A stretch of 64,000 bases of DNA from Zygnema circumcarinatum (GCA_037447605.1 CM074805.1:1953691-2017690); one strand, 5' to 3'; counted from the stretch's first letter, positions 36,809 to 48,400 are shown. Program-made: numbers and translations. The notes: a model not told the origin generated them from the sequence alone.

Positions 36809-37012
36809 CTTACTGGCCATCGCGATATAAATTTTGAATTTTGACGACCCAAGTTAGGAAAGACAAGGGGTTCCTGAGGTCGATTGGTCCATGGCCATGC
36901 GGGGGCATCGCCATCGTGAGACCAACGCGACATTGCTAATTTATCTCTCCATTCCAAACGGCGGGTCAATCTTGACTTTGGCATTGCGCCTCGGTAATTC
37001 GGATTTGACTGC
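36809..37012. other. Spacer between tRNA-Gly and hAT MITE
   Basis: No feature recognised. Confidence 0.4.
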
Positions 37013-37020
37013 GTCCACAC

Positions 37021-37567
37021 TAGGGATGGCCCGCGTTATAAATTCCGAATATATTATATAATTTACAACGGGTTTAAAATTAGTAATATATTACAAACTA
37101 AAACACTTTATTACATATATTATACCCACTCGTTTTGAACAATTATCGACCGTACGACCGTACTCACACGGTCGTACGGTCGTACCATACCATTATTAGG
37201 TCGTTTTGGCGTTGGCGTTGCGAAATGCGTCCGTCTGGTTCACTCTGTCTGCTCGTGCTCGGGCCGCATAATACCGTACAGTCGTACGACCGTGCGACCG
37301 TACATGTTGTAAAGGCGTTGTAAATTAATATATATCAGCCGTTATCTAGTCGTCACAGTTGTATAATAGGGGGTGTCAGACTTAAAAAATTTCAGTACGC
37401 GTGTTCGTAAGTTTGACATCAGAACGAGTACTCCAGTATAATCGCGATCCGGCTGCGGCGGAGTACTTTCGTAACCTTTTTTTTCGTAACGCTTTTCGTA
37501 AGATTTTGTTAAGTCTGACACCCCCTAATATATAATATAATATATAGTCGTAACTAATCCATCCCTA
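37021..37567. mobile_element. hAT-type non-autonomous element (TAGGGATGG ends), copy 1
   Basis: Ends TAGGGATGG and CCATCCCTA are perfect inverted repeats, flanked by the exact 8-bp duplication GTCCACAC (37013-37020 and 37568-37575). An 8-bp duplication with a (T/C)AGGGATG-type terminus is the hAT signature. The 547 bases include a nested 157-bp MITE. The AT-rich body carries inverted CGACCGTACGACCGT / ACGGTCGTACGGTCG arms near 37147-37186. It has no coding capacity. Confidence 0.88.
37369..37525. mobile_element. TA-target MITE, GGGGGTGTCAGACTTA family, intact copy nested in the hAT element
   Basis: Perfect terminal inverted repeats GGGGGTGTCAGACTTA / TAAGTCTGACACCCCC flanked by TA (37367-37368 and 37526-37527). 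The second hAT copy (39751 onward) lacks it at the matching place (GTTGTATAATATAA near 40095-40106), an empty-site proof of insertion. TA targets fit Tc1/mariner-like transposases. Confidence 0.9.
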
Positions 37568-37769
37568 GTCCACACACGGCGTTATCGAAGAGATTGGGTT
37601 CGAAATCGGTACACACATTCTTGCAAAATATGTGAACCGCGCTAGATCTGAAAGCACTGCCTTTTGACTAAATTCCGAAGCGCGATGATGACATGATTGA
37701 GATGCCCTATTTTGCAGAACGGCATGTCCTACTTTCGAATAGCATTTTTGGGGGGAAATGGTAGAGAAC

Positions 37770-38101
37770 AAAGATCGGACCATTGACCATCGGCCTGCCA
37801 TTTGGAACCACTGACAATGATTGGGTTCCAATCATTTCCAATGGTTGGCTGGTCCGCCTATCGATGGTTGCAACCAGTAGAGCTTGTCAGACTTAACAAA
37901 ATCTTACGAAAAGCATTACGAAAAAGAAAGTTACGAAAGTACTCCGCTAAAGGCGGATCGCGATGTCACCGGCGTACTCCTTTTGGTGTAAAACGTACGA
38001 ACAGACATACTGCACTGACGTTTTTAAAGTCTGACAAGCCCTATTGCAGTGGTTGTCAACCATTGAATCAATCCAATGGCTGCCAACCATTGGCAATATT
38101 C
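37770..38101. repeat. Minisatellite-type repeat element, partial copy 3
   Basis: Begins GATCGGACCATTG like the end of copy 1 and has AACCATTGG/CCAATGGTT dyads, interrupted by a MITE at 37880-38041. A smaller related dyad (AACCAATGATTGG...CCAATGGTTGG) is at 38241-38273. Confidence 0.65.
37880..38041. mobile_element. TA-target MITE, GAGCTTGTCAGACTTA subfamily
   Basis: Ends (G)AGCTTGTCAGACTTA and AAGTCTGACAAGCCC are inverted repeats with TA on both sides (37878-37879, 38042-38043). The interior GTACTCCG...CGGCGTACTCC is shared with the other members. It sits inside the repeat element 37770-38101. Confidence 0.85.
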
Positions 38102-38720
38102 AAAACAATTACCTAGAAAAGCACAATATTTGTACGCCGTTTGCAGCTCACATATGTTCAGGGGAACCTTCGACCATTAATTATACCGCAAGTTACATAC
38201 ACATGTCAGTGAAAAAGTAGAAATGACCTGCAAGACTCCTTAACCAATGATTGGCACCACTGCCAATGGTTGGTTGATTGGCTGTCTAATTGGCTTCCAC
38301 TGAACCAGAAACTGATCCACTAGGGCGAATGCCGAGTGCCTCATTTCAGACTGCCCAACGGAACTGTTCCTACATGGAGATGCGTGAGATCGGTGCGACG
38401 ACACGTGTACAGCCCCCAGCGTGACGTTTTGTAGTGACGGGAGGACGGTTCCATGTGGACTGTTCCGCTGCCGTCGACGCCAGGTGCGATGTACGAAAGT
38501 CACACGTTCAATTTTGTCACACGTGTGAACTCCCTCCGATCTACCGTCGATTGACGATCGTACGACTCGCTTGACTCATACGCCTGCCCGGGGTTCAGGG
38601 CTGCATGTATAGTACGAAAACCCCCTCCTGTACAGTACACCGACCGTCGTATTGCTGACGTGCGGATAACGCTAGCGAAGCTGATTTTTTGTCATTTATT
38701 TCAGAGTACAGTCTAATCCC
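38102..38720. other. Intergenic repeat-rich spacer
   Basis: Contains the small AACCAATGATTGG dyad noted above and scattered CGTACG motifs near 38560-38650. No gene is seen. Confidence 0.4.
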
Positions 38721-38725
38721 ACAGC

Positions 38726-39287
38726 AAGGGGGGGAAACTTTCATTGAACTCGCGATGGCGAGGCCATCAAATGTACATGGACAAAGGCAAAATGCGGAAC
38801 CACGAAGGACTGGTCACAAAGGACCAAAACACAATAACACGAAGCTAGGAGCGGAAAACTACGCCTAGGCACAACAACGCAGCCCTAGAAGCAGCCGCGA
38901 AGGTCACCNNNNNNNNNNCGGCCGTGGGGACACCAGGTGGCTCGGCTCCCGTCGCACAAGGTAGTTAGCTTCTTGAGCCACCGCAGCAATCGCATCGCGC
39001 ACAACATTATGAGCCAAAATGCGTTCGCCCCCATGTGCGCATCGAAGAAGATGAACGCCTTGCGCATCAATCGAATCACCACAAACACAACGAGGAGAAC
39101 CCTGCAATGGCGGATGGGGGAGCCCGAGACGAAGTCGCGCTGCAAGCTGAAACTGGCCTGGGGTCAAACGAAGGGTGGAAAATATCGGGGTAACAGCCAA
39201 CCAAGCCCCAGCTCCAGGACCCGCACAAGAACGAAGCCGAGCACGCGCAACATCAGAAGGAAGAGCCGCAATAAGGGTAGAAAACAC
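38726..39287 (-). pseudogene. 5'-truncated LINE copy with internal assembly gap
   Basis: The minus strand encodes the C-terminal LINE ORF2 region (FSTLIAALPSDVARARLRS, CVCGDSIDAQGVHLLRCAHG, VRREPSHLV), homologous to 43505-43860 on +. Its 3' tail (GTCCTTTGTGACCAGTC, CATTTTGCCTTTGTCCA) matches 44390-44460. Ten N at 38909-38918 stand where the homologue has about 460 extra bases. The 5' end is cut near 39287, as usual for LINE insertions. Confidence 0.8.
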
Positions 39288-39288
39288 G

Positions 39289-39540
39289 CAGTCTAATCAC
39301 GTTATAGTGACACTGTTTATAAGATCAGCATGGATATACTGACTTTTTTTCCGGGAACGGAATTGCACCACTGCAGATCCTGCGCCAGTAGTGACGCCAT
39401 TACGGATATAATGACGTTGAAAAACCCTGATTGTTACTATATATTCAAAATGTCGATATTATCCACCCACGTATTGGAATATGCGTTACAAATATATTAC
39501 GACCGTACACAAATCGACTAATATCGTCGTATATCGACTT
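39289..39540. mobile_element. Pogo/Tigger-like MITE end (CAGTCTAATCACGTTATAG)
   Basis: CAGTCTAATCACGTTATAG starts the element at 39289, and its exact inverse sits at 44910-44930. The interiors are diverged but alignable (GATATAATGACGTTG, TTGTTACTATA). The far end was not delimited. Confidence 0.45.
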
Positions 39541-39565
39541 GACCGTACATATCAAGTTGACCGTA

Positions 39566-39745
39566 CAGTAGACCCCCCCAATATTTTCGCCCCTCTTATT
39601 TTCGCTCCCCAATATTTTCGCCCTGAATTTGCCATAATATAATACTGCCCGCCTATTGTTAACACGCACCCTTATATTTTCGCTACCCAATATTTTCGCC
39701 CAATATTTGCCGAAACCATGGCGAAAATATTGGGGGGGTCTACTG
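39566..39745. mobile_element. Pogo/Tigger-like MITE (CAGTAGACCCCCCCAATATT ends)
   Basis: 180 bases with inverted terminal repeats beginning CAGTAGACCCCCCCAATATT and continuing TTTCGCC, flanked by TA (39564-39565, 39746-39747). CAGT at the tips and TA duplication are typical of pogo-like Tc1/mariner elements. Internal CCAATATTTTCGC motifs repeat. Confidence 0.85.
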
Positions 39746-39750
39746 TACAC

Positions 39751-40134
39751 TAGGGATGGCCCGCGTTATAAATTCTGAATATATTATATAATTTACAACG
39801 GGTTTAAAATTAGTAATATATTACAAAGTAAAACACTTTATTACATATATTATACCCACTCGTTTTGAACAATTAACGACCGTACGACCGAACGAGTACG
39901 GTCGTACGGTCGTACGGTCGTACCATACCAAAATTAGGTCGTTTTGGCGTTGGCGTTGCGAAATGCCTTCAATGGTTTTCTGTCTGCTCGTGCTCGGGCC
40001 GCATAATACCGTACAGTCGTACGACCGTACGACCGTACATATTGTAAAGGCGTTGTAAATTAATATATATCAGCCGTTATCTAGTCGTCACAGTTGTATA
40101 ATATAATATATATTATATATATATATATTATATT
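39751..40134. mobile_element. hAT-type element copy 2, left part (interrupted by LINE)
   Basis: Starts TAGGGATGGCCCGCG and is close to identical to 37021-37366 (same TTACAACGGGTTTAAAATTA and GTTTTGGCGTTGGCG segments). It stops where the LINE begins; the right end resumes at about 44512-44535 (TTAATCCATCCCC). Confidence 0.85.
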
Positions 40135-43100
40135 GACAGTCTTAGTCAACAGTCTTAGTCTCCTCTTTACCTCTGATAGACTCTAGGCCCCGCGAACGGC
40201 GCTTCCGACCGTTGCGCCTGCTGCCGCTGCCTCTGCCGCGGCCACGTGGCAGCCTCTTGTCGTTGTCTTTGCGTTTTCCTGTCGCGTGTCTTGCTGCATT
40301 GCTCTGTTTTTGTTGTTTGTGCTTCTTTTCGTTTTTTGTTTTTTGTTTTTGGTTGTTTTGCTGCTGTTTTGCTGCGGTTTTTTCTGTTCTAACGTTTCTC
40401 GCCTTGTTTTCTGACATTTTCTGCCGTAGCTTGTCTTGCTGTGTTGCGTTTTCCCTTTTGTCTCCCCCTTTGCGTCTCTTCGTCCTTGTGCTTCTTCTTT
40501 TTGAGCTGCTCTCGCCTTTTATGCCCTTTCCACCCTTTTTCTGCTGTTTTTCTCCTTCCTTTCCCTTCTCCCTTCCCGTCGCCTCCCTGGTCCCTTCCCT
40601 TCCCTTCCTTTCCTTATTCCTCCACCTCTGTTTCCCTATCCCTTCCCTTCCAATCCCTTCCTTTGTCCTGCCCCTTCCTTTTCCTTCTCCCTTCCTTTCT
40701 CCTTCTTCCCTTCCCTTCCTCTTTCCTCCCCGTTTCTCCTCCTCTCCTTTCCTTTCCTCCTCCCTTCCTTTCCCATCCCCTTCCTTTCCCGTATTCCCCC
40801 CTTTCTTCTCCCTTCTCTCTTCTCTTTCCTGTCCCTTCTCTTCCCTCCTCTTCCCTTCCCTTTCCTCCCCCCCCCCCGCCTCCTCTCCCTTTCTTTCCCT
40901 CCCCTTCCTCTACCCCTTCCCTTCCATCCCCTTCCCTTATCCTTTCCCCTTTCCCTTCTTTTCCGTACCCTTATTCCTCTCGCCATTCCTTTCCTTTCCT
41001 CTCCCTCCCCTTCCCGTCCCTTCCCTTCTCTTCCCTACCCTTCCCTCCCCTTTCTCCTCCCCGCCCACCCGCTTCCCTTCCCTCATCCATTCCCTTCTCC
41101 TTCGTCATGCCTCTTTGTCGCTCCTCTCGTTCCCCTTCCCCTTCCCACCCCCTTGCCTTGTCATCTGCTGTTGCTCTTCCCCCTCCTGTCCGTTCTTCCC
41201 CTCTTCCTTCTTCCCCTCCCGCTGCTCGCCCCAGGCCTCTCCCCCGGGTTCCTTGTGATCATTGTGGAAATTGTTTTGGTCAGGGTGCGGGTTTGTCCCG
41301 GCATATGCGCGCGTGTCCTCTTCGTCCTCCTCCCATTGTCGACCCTTCTTCTACTCCCTCTTCTTCTCTACCCGTCACTGCCACCCCTGGGTCTACTTTG
41401 CATGTTGGGCCTAGTCCGGCTGCTTGGGTGTATGCTCGGTCTTTAGATGTCCTTGGGTCGTTTTTTGTTGGGTCCCGTCGTCCTCGTCTTTACGCTCGTA
41501 TCCCACGGGCTTTGCGTGTTTGTGTTCGTGATGCTTTGCGTTTGCCTCTTGCTCGTCTTGCGTGTGATCCATCAGATGTTGCTGCTTGGCATGTCCTTCT
41601 TCTTTTCCCCCTTTGGGTTTTAATTTTGCCCCCTCGTGGTGGGGCCAGCGCCGTTCGCGAGACCCGTCGGCGATGTCTTCGGTTTTTGGGTGGGGATTGG
41701 GGCTTTGCAGGCGAGAAACACGCTGATCATTAGGTGCCTATTAGAAACGTCTGCCGCCACTTCGCCCGCCCTCTCCTTTGGACGCCTCCGGCTCGACGCA
41801 TGCGACCGAGCGAGTTCAGTTAGGCGATGCGAGTTGTCACCAGCTGCTGCGGCTCGCCGACCCGCTACGCCGCTGGCCAACAAGCGACACTTTGGATGCG
41901 CCAGGACTCTCCATCGGATCGCCTCTTGATGTCCCTTCCTTCATCGACACTTTTGAGCCTGTCGACTCGTTTGTGCTTGATCGTGCCGCTTTCATTCGGG
42001 CGCTTACTCGCTCCCCTCATTTGTCTGCAGGGGGGCCTTCGGGCATGGTTTATGAGTTGCTTCGTGATGTGTTTTCTCCAGACACGGGGATAGTGGGTTT
42101 TGGTTTTGCTTTTCAGCTTGCTTGTGTGTCATATCGCCCGGGAGTAGGTGTTCCCTGCGTCCGTGGAGTCATATTCTTCGTCAGCTCGTTTAGTTTGCCC
42201 GCCCGCGGCCTGCGGGGGATTAAGCCCCTTAGCCGTGGGGAGGTTTTGTATCCGCATAGTTGCTCGGCGCTATGTGTTTTCAGTTACAAGGGGCCTTCAG
42301 GATCATTTTTTCCCCTTACCAGTTTGGTGTGACCCTGAGAGTGTTGCGAGGCGTAGTTCATGGCATTAGATGCGGCGTTGGATCTTCACCCGTTGGGTTG
42401 TTTTGCAGGTTGATGTGACAAACGCTTTTATCGGTGGATCGTCCTTGAGATTTTCGCCCGAGTTACGAGGCCCTGCACCGATTAGCGTCCCTTTTTCCTT
42501 TGATAGCACATTTATTCTGCGTTGAGCCCGCTCCTTTTCCTCTTGGCGATGCATCTGAGGTGGAGTGGCGACCTTGGAATTTCGCGACGGGACCACATAA
42601 AGCTGACCCATAGGAGGAGGTCCTTTGTTACGCTTTGGCGCACATTACGTCGCGCCGAGCTTCGACCGCAGGCTTTTCCAGGCTGCCTTTTTTTCCATCA
42701 GTGGCCGGCGATACTCATATCGTGGCCCTGCTGACCCCAGTCGTTACGCGTTTACTGATTTTACTACTTTCGATTGGCGCTATGCGTTTTGGCGGTAAAT
42801 TTGTCGAGAAGTGTTTTGCTTGGTCTCGGTTGGTATCCCTTCTACCCTTCGGCTCCTTGGTATCCAGACTTGTGCTGATGGAATTGGTATTCGTGTTTTA
42901 GGCTGCCCTTTCGGCGTTGCTTCTTATGTTGATAGTTTTGTTGATGATGCTTTGGTTGAGGATACGTCTCAGGTCGATGTGCTTCCACATCTTTCAGATC
43001 TCGGGTGGCTTTTTCTTTGCTTACTCGTTGTTTTGCTTTGCGTCCGTCATACCTTTTGCGAACTCTCCCTCCTAACCCTGCTTTCCTTGAGTCATTGCAA

Positions 43101-44503
43101 TCTTTCGATGAGCGTTTGTTTTCTGTATGTCATCGCCTTTTGGGTCCTGGTATTTTTGTTCGACCGGAGGGTCCGCTTGCACGTACGCAAGCCTCGCTCC
43201 CTATTTCGGCAGGCGGTTTAGGACTCATCCCGACAGTTCGTGTGGCGCCTTCTGCGTTTTTGGGTAGTTGGGCTCTCGTTGCTCCTATTTTGGCTTCGCG
43301 TTTTATTGTGGCTGATCGTCCGTTGCTTCAGTCTGTTGTCGCTCATGTTGATGATGGTGATCTTCGTTTCAGGTTGCATTAGCGTGGCGCCCATGGTTTG
43401 CTTCCTGCTAGTGTGCTCAGGCTGCGTCGCCCCGTTTGTTTAAGCTTGCCGTGAGTCTGTTCCACGTGTCCAGATCACTTTGACTGATGATGTTGTTGCT
43501 GCTGAGTTCTCTACCCTTATTGCGGCTCTTACTTTTGATGTTGCTCGTGCTCTGCTTCGCTCTTGTGGGGGTCCTGGGGCTGGGGCTTGGTTGGAAACGT
43601 ACCCGATATTTTCCACCCGCCGTTTGACCCAGGCCAGTTTCAGCTTGCTGGTAGCGACCGTCTCGGGCATTACGGGGTTCTCCTGCGTTGTGTTTGTGGT
43701 GATTCGATTGATGCGCGGGGGCGTTCATCTGCCGATGTGCACCGCGGTAGAAGCGCATTTTGGCTCATAATGTTGTCGCGTCACGTTGCTGCGGTGGCTC
43801 AGAAGCTAACTACCTTGTGCGGCCGGGAGCCGAGCCACCCTGGTGTCCCCGGCCGACTGACCGTGGCGGTAGCGGAGTTAAACCCTGATTTAGCTCTTAT
43901 GGATGGTGCGGTATTTTGGGGATATTGTGTTGGCGATCAACCCGTCAGCGATTTATTGTCCGCGTGCAGCACATCATGAAGGCGTGGCTGCTTTCGCTGA
44001 TCAGGCCCTTCGCGGGAAGCGTGCATATGCTCACCGTGATGCAACCCGGCGAGTTTTGTTCCTATGGCTGTGAGATTTTTAGGCACCTCGACACCCACGT
44101 TTGGATACCTTCCTTAGCCAGTCGCCCGCCGCTCTTCGAGATGCTGCGGCCCCGGAAGCCCTCCTCCGGCGATCTTGGCTACACCTTTTATCGACAGCAT
44201 TTCCGTCGCCCTTCAAAGCGTTGCCACCATCTCGCTACTTGGCGTGCTGCAGTTGTTAGTGACCGTGTTGGTGGACTTCCGCAGCTCCCTCCTCGCAGCG
44301 TGCCTCACGCTCCCACGATTTGACCTTCGCGCTGGCCGCTTCTAGAACTGCGTTATTTGTGCCTAAGTGATTTTCGCTCCTAGCCGTTTTATTGTGTTTG
44401 GTCCTTTGTGACCAGTCGCTAAATAGTTCCACATTTTGCCTTTATCCATTGTGAAATTTGACGGCGAAGCACGCGAAGTTCAATTTAAAGCCATAGTTTT
44501 TCC
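40135..44503 (+). pseudogene. LINE-type non-LTR retrotransposon, near full length but decayed
   Basis: A 1-kb CCTT-rich leader (about 40440-41110) precedes a C2H2 finger (CDHCGNCFGQGAGLSRHMRA, 41254-41316) and then reverse-transcriptase blocks. These are GGPSGMVYELLRDVFSP near 42030, LQVDVTNAFIGG (motif A type) near 42406-42436, a broken motif C reading AGDTHIV near 42707, VLGCPFGVASY near 42898, FSTLIAALTFDVARA near 43508, and CVCGDSIDARG near 43691. Many stops and frame changes separate them. Candidate duplication ATTATATT at 40127-40134 and 44504-44511. The element lies inside hAT copy 2. I infer it is inactive. Confidence 0.8.
40441..41110 (+). repeat. Kilobase-scale CCTTCCC polypyrimidine tract in LINE 5' region
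   Basis: Nearly pure C+T on the + strand, open in several frames; the matching minus-strand reading is RKGKGR repeats. Treated as the LINE leader rather than coding sequence. Confidence 0.8.
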
Positions 44504-44511
44504 ATTATATT

Positions 44512-44536
44512 ATATACCGTAGAATTAATCCATCCC
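44512..44536. mobile_element. hAT-type element copy 2, right end
   Basis: TATACCGTAGAATTAATCCA followed by TCCCC matches the right terminus of copy 1 (CTAATCCATCCCTA) with small changes. It continues directly after the LINE 3' end. Confidence 0.65.
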
Positions 44537-44571
44537 CATCAGACACATTGCCGATTTGTGGTTCGTGATGC

Positions 44572-44747
44572 TAGACCCCCAATATTTTCGCCCCTCTTAT
44601 TTTCGCTCCCCAATATTTTCGCTCAATTTGCCAAAACTACTTTTAATATAATATCGCTCGCTTATCGTTAACATCACACTCCTTATATTTTCGCTACCTT
44701 ATTTTCGCCCAATATTTCGCTGAAAAACCATGGCGAAAATATCGGGG
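44572..44747. mobile_element. Pogo/Tigger-like MITE, degraded copy
   Basis: AGACCCCCAATATTTTCGCC at the left and GGCGAAAATATCGGGG at the right mirror the element at 39566-39745. The tips are eroded and no TA pair is left. Confidence 0.75.
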
Positions 44748-44784
44748 CTCCATCACACCTACCCAATGCTGATGACGCCCAAAA

Positions 44785-44932
44785 AGCATAAATCGCATTT
44801 GCACGCCGTACGGGTATACCGAAAACATATGTACAACATTGTTACTATAAATGCGGGAATGACAACGTAATACTGATATAATGACACAAATGCGTGGGGA
44901 CCGACACAGTCACTATAACGTGATTAGACTGT
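44785..44932. mobile_element. Pogo/Tigger-like MITE, inverted relative of 39289
   Basis: Ends ATAACGTGATTAGACTGTA, the reverse complement of the 39289 terminus, and keeps related interior blocks. Left limit uncertain. Confidence 0.45.
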
Positions 44933-45416
44933 ACCGTACAGAGGATCTGTTGAACGGTAGTGCTGCACCTGCACAAAGGTGGATCCGCCAGTTGGTAAGC
45001 GCCACCTGGCGCCCAGGACTTTTCGGCCCCGGGCAAGAGTCCAAACCGCCGCCCTTCGGGCGCACGGGACGGCCGTTTGGTCCGTACGGCCCCATTCATG
45101 GCTTGATCCGGCGGGGCCAAGGGACCGTACACCCCTGGCACTGTGCAACGACCGTACATTTTTGTACAGTAGCGGTACGGACCAGGCCCCTTCTGCTGTC
45201 CTGGGGCTGAGATAGGGCGACAGAACACGACAAAAGTCTTCTGTGAAGTCTCTAGTTTTATTTTCACCTTTCTTTCCATCGTTGAACAACCGCGCTGGGG
45301 CCTCTGACAGCCGTTCGATCGCGATCGGACGGCTATTAGAGGGGCATGACGCGACGGACGTCGACAGGGAGGGCGGCGCCTTGGCGCTGGAGGGAGGAGC
45401 AGTCAGGGCCTCGGCC

Positions 45417-48400
45417 ATGGCGTGCGGGCCCTTGGCAGCTGCGGGGGATCAGGAGCAGCAGCAGCAGGAGGAGGAGGAGCAAGGAGCCATGGCAGCGGTT
45501 CTAAATGCTGCGAAGTAAGGAGGACGCGTGAGCATAAGTGACGCGTCCTCAAGGCGAGGAAGGCGGGGGGGCAGAAGCGGGAAAAGGGAGAGGCTATGCA
45601 GGTTTTGAGTTGTGAAGTATTTCTGAAAGAGGAGGAGAGAGGAAGGGAGTGCTCGCGGTTTAGGCCAAGGTGCTTCCAGTAATAGGAAAGGATAGCCATG
45701 GCTGCTGCGAGGGAGCTGCGCGAGGACTTGCAGGGCGACGGGGACGACGGCATGGTCGCAAGCTGGAGGAGAGAGGGGAGGGCGGGCAGGGACTCTCCCT
45801 CCGAGTGGGAGGCGCGCTGGTTGCAGGAATAGCGCTGGCACTCCTTCTGGCAGGGCATGCGGGAGCGGGATGGAGGGTGGAGGCAGAGAGGCTGTGGGAG
45901 GAAGGGAGGGACCAGCGAGAGGGAGGCCTGCAGGAGAGTGGCGGAGAAGGAGGGGGGACTTTTTCTTCTGAAGAGTCTCTCGGCGGAAGGCATCTGCTTT
46001 ACAAGCGGGGGAGGGGGAGGGGGAAGTCTTACCCTAAGCTGGGGCCATGGCCGGTAAGAATTCGCTTCTGAGAGTCCTGAGGCAGGAATTTTAATTAGGA
46101 TCGAAGGCACATCCTTACAGTTATGAAATCGAACGAATGCGTGCACTTGAGCTGAGTTATGATGGAGTGGAACTCCTTCAGTAGGGTCATAGTAAACAGC
46201 AGCATCAGCTACAGTGAAATTTGAAAGGGGTTGAAGCTATCAGCTTTCGGTGCTTTCTGTTGCCTTTGTGGATACGTGGAGTTGGCCTTGCTGCGCTCCT
46301 GCTATTGTTCGCCTTGTTAGGGCTAAGTCTATGGTGGACTTAAATACCTTTGGAGGAAATCGCGCAAGAAAGAAGAAAGTGATTGAAAGTGCGCATGAAG
46401 TGCGCAATCGTTGGGGAACAATAGTCTACGTCCTAATGTCCATTCTATCTGCTGCAGGGCGTTGATTTGTCTTATGTAGGCAGTCATATGCGACGGCACT
46501 ATCGATTTTTAGACCTCAAAGCGAAGAGATGCGGATTAATTCGAGATTTGAGGGGGCTGTTGTGGAACGACCACGCCAACTATGATAACTTAACCAGATG
46601 GAAAAGTCCGGCTATCCCGGGATCTATGTTCGACCATACAATAAGCTTTCGCTATCGGAGGACAAAGAAGTGGAACAGACTCCTCCGTCGCCACACTTCA
46701 AAGTATCAGGTGAGAAAGAGTGCAAGGGAGGTGTTGTTGCAAAGAACAACGGAGTGAAAGCTAACCGAGCATCTGCAGTGGGGTTAATGAGACACTAAGT
46801 TTGATATCCTGATTAGCCTCTGAGGGGACAGCAGTGACTGCCCTGTTCAAGGGCTACATTCCATGCAAACATCATTCTGCAGTGTGGCGCTGAAAAAATG
46901 GGAGCGATTATTAAATTATTCTCTTGGCTATATGAGTTTCTCTTGAATGCAGTGCACTGTCCTTCTTCGGGGTGTTGACTACGAGAAGCTGAGAGATTGT
47001 CCTCTTGTGAAACAAAGGCCATTTGACGGAGAAGTAGTTGCACCGCGCGTCGAGCCGGACGAGCAGCTCACTCTCATAGCCGTGGTCTTTCCGCAGGTGA
47101 CCCGCCACGACCTCCGGCTGAGAACCATCAGACTCCGTTTGGATGGCAAATTTGCATGAAGCTGACCAGACTCAGAGCTGCGACTTCGTTCCATTGCCAT
47201 TTTTCACCGCGTTCTCGATTGCTCTCTCACTGCTTCTCCTGTAGACGGTGCCCCCTAGCTTGATCTGTGGCCTTTGACAGCTGCAGTGCCGCTACTTTCT
47301 TGGCAGTATCACGCCTTCGAGAAGAACAACCAGTTTTGGGGCACCAACTTCACGGAGTGGTCGAACCTGAAGTTGGCCTTCTTCAACCCCTGGACGCTGC
47401 AGACCATCAAGCACCCCATCAGCAGCCATGGCGGCTACTACAACTTTCTGGATCACGACCAGCGCCAACTCACAGGGCGCTTGGCGAAGCATTACGGAAT
47501 TGGGGTGAGCACAGGCTCAACAAAATGCCCAACATGGAGTTTGCTTTATGAGGCAACTGAATCTGCAACGTAGAGTGCAATGAAACGAAGCTGTTTCAGA
47601 GAAATCATGTTTCCGTTTGCTGGGAAGTTGGGTTTCAGGGTTTGGCTTACCACCACTATTGGTATAATTGCGACACGCGATTCATGGAAGAGCCTCTCCT
47701 GCGCATTTTGGAAGATGGAGAACCAGACCTTCCCTTCTCTTTCATTTGGGCCAATCACGCTTGGACGCGTGTCTGGGATGGCTTCAATGGAGAGGTCCTC
47801 CAAGATCAGGTGAGATGCACTGGCGAGCCGTCGAGAGCCACCGCAACCAGTAGCATGCACACACACACACACACACAACTCCGCACACTGGAATGGGTAC
47901 ATCGAATCTACCGAAATAGATTACTCCCTCACACGTGAAGCTCCTCTTGCCTTTTTGCTCACGCTGCAGAAGTACGGAGAAGAGCATTGCTGGCGTCGGC
48001 ATTTTGAGTGGCTCCTGCCCTTTTTTGAAAGCCCAAAGTACATCAAAGTCAACGGAAAACCTCTATTCGTGTTCTATGTCCTACACGAAATCCCTCCAGG
48101 AGTGTTTGAAGCCATGGTGGCTCTCTGGCGGGAGCTCGCAGTAGAGAAGGGACTTCCGGGATTGCACATAGTGCAGTCCCTCAATTTGTGGGACACCGAG
48201 GTTTCCCCTGTTGTAGACGCTGTGATGGAGTACCAACCCAACATGCGGCGCGCCTATGTGAAGCATCAGACAGAAGCTCGGGCTGAGAAAAGGATGCACC
48301 CCACGCACTACAGAGGCGAGTATTTGGGATGGGATAACTTTCCAAGGCATAATTCAGAGCTTGGATATGTGAACGGGGGCTTTGACGACGACCCCATCCA

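Noticed and set aside
42936-42950. FVDD in the LINE taken as the reverse-transcriptase catalytic motif
   Set aside because: By its position next to VLGCPFGVASY it belongs to the block after the polymerase core. The likely catalytic motif is the broken AGDTHIV near 42707.
45403-46146. 247-residue minus-strand open frame
   Set aside because: Low complexity (SSPSP, PPPPP) and antisense to the likely 5' exons of the WbsX gene. Its openness is explained by purine-rich + strand sequence.
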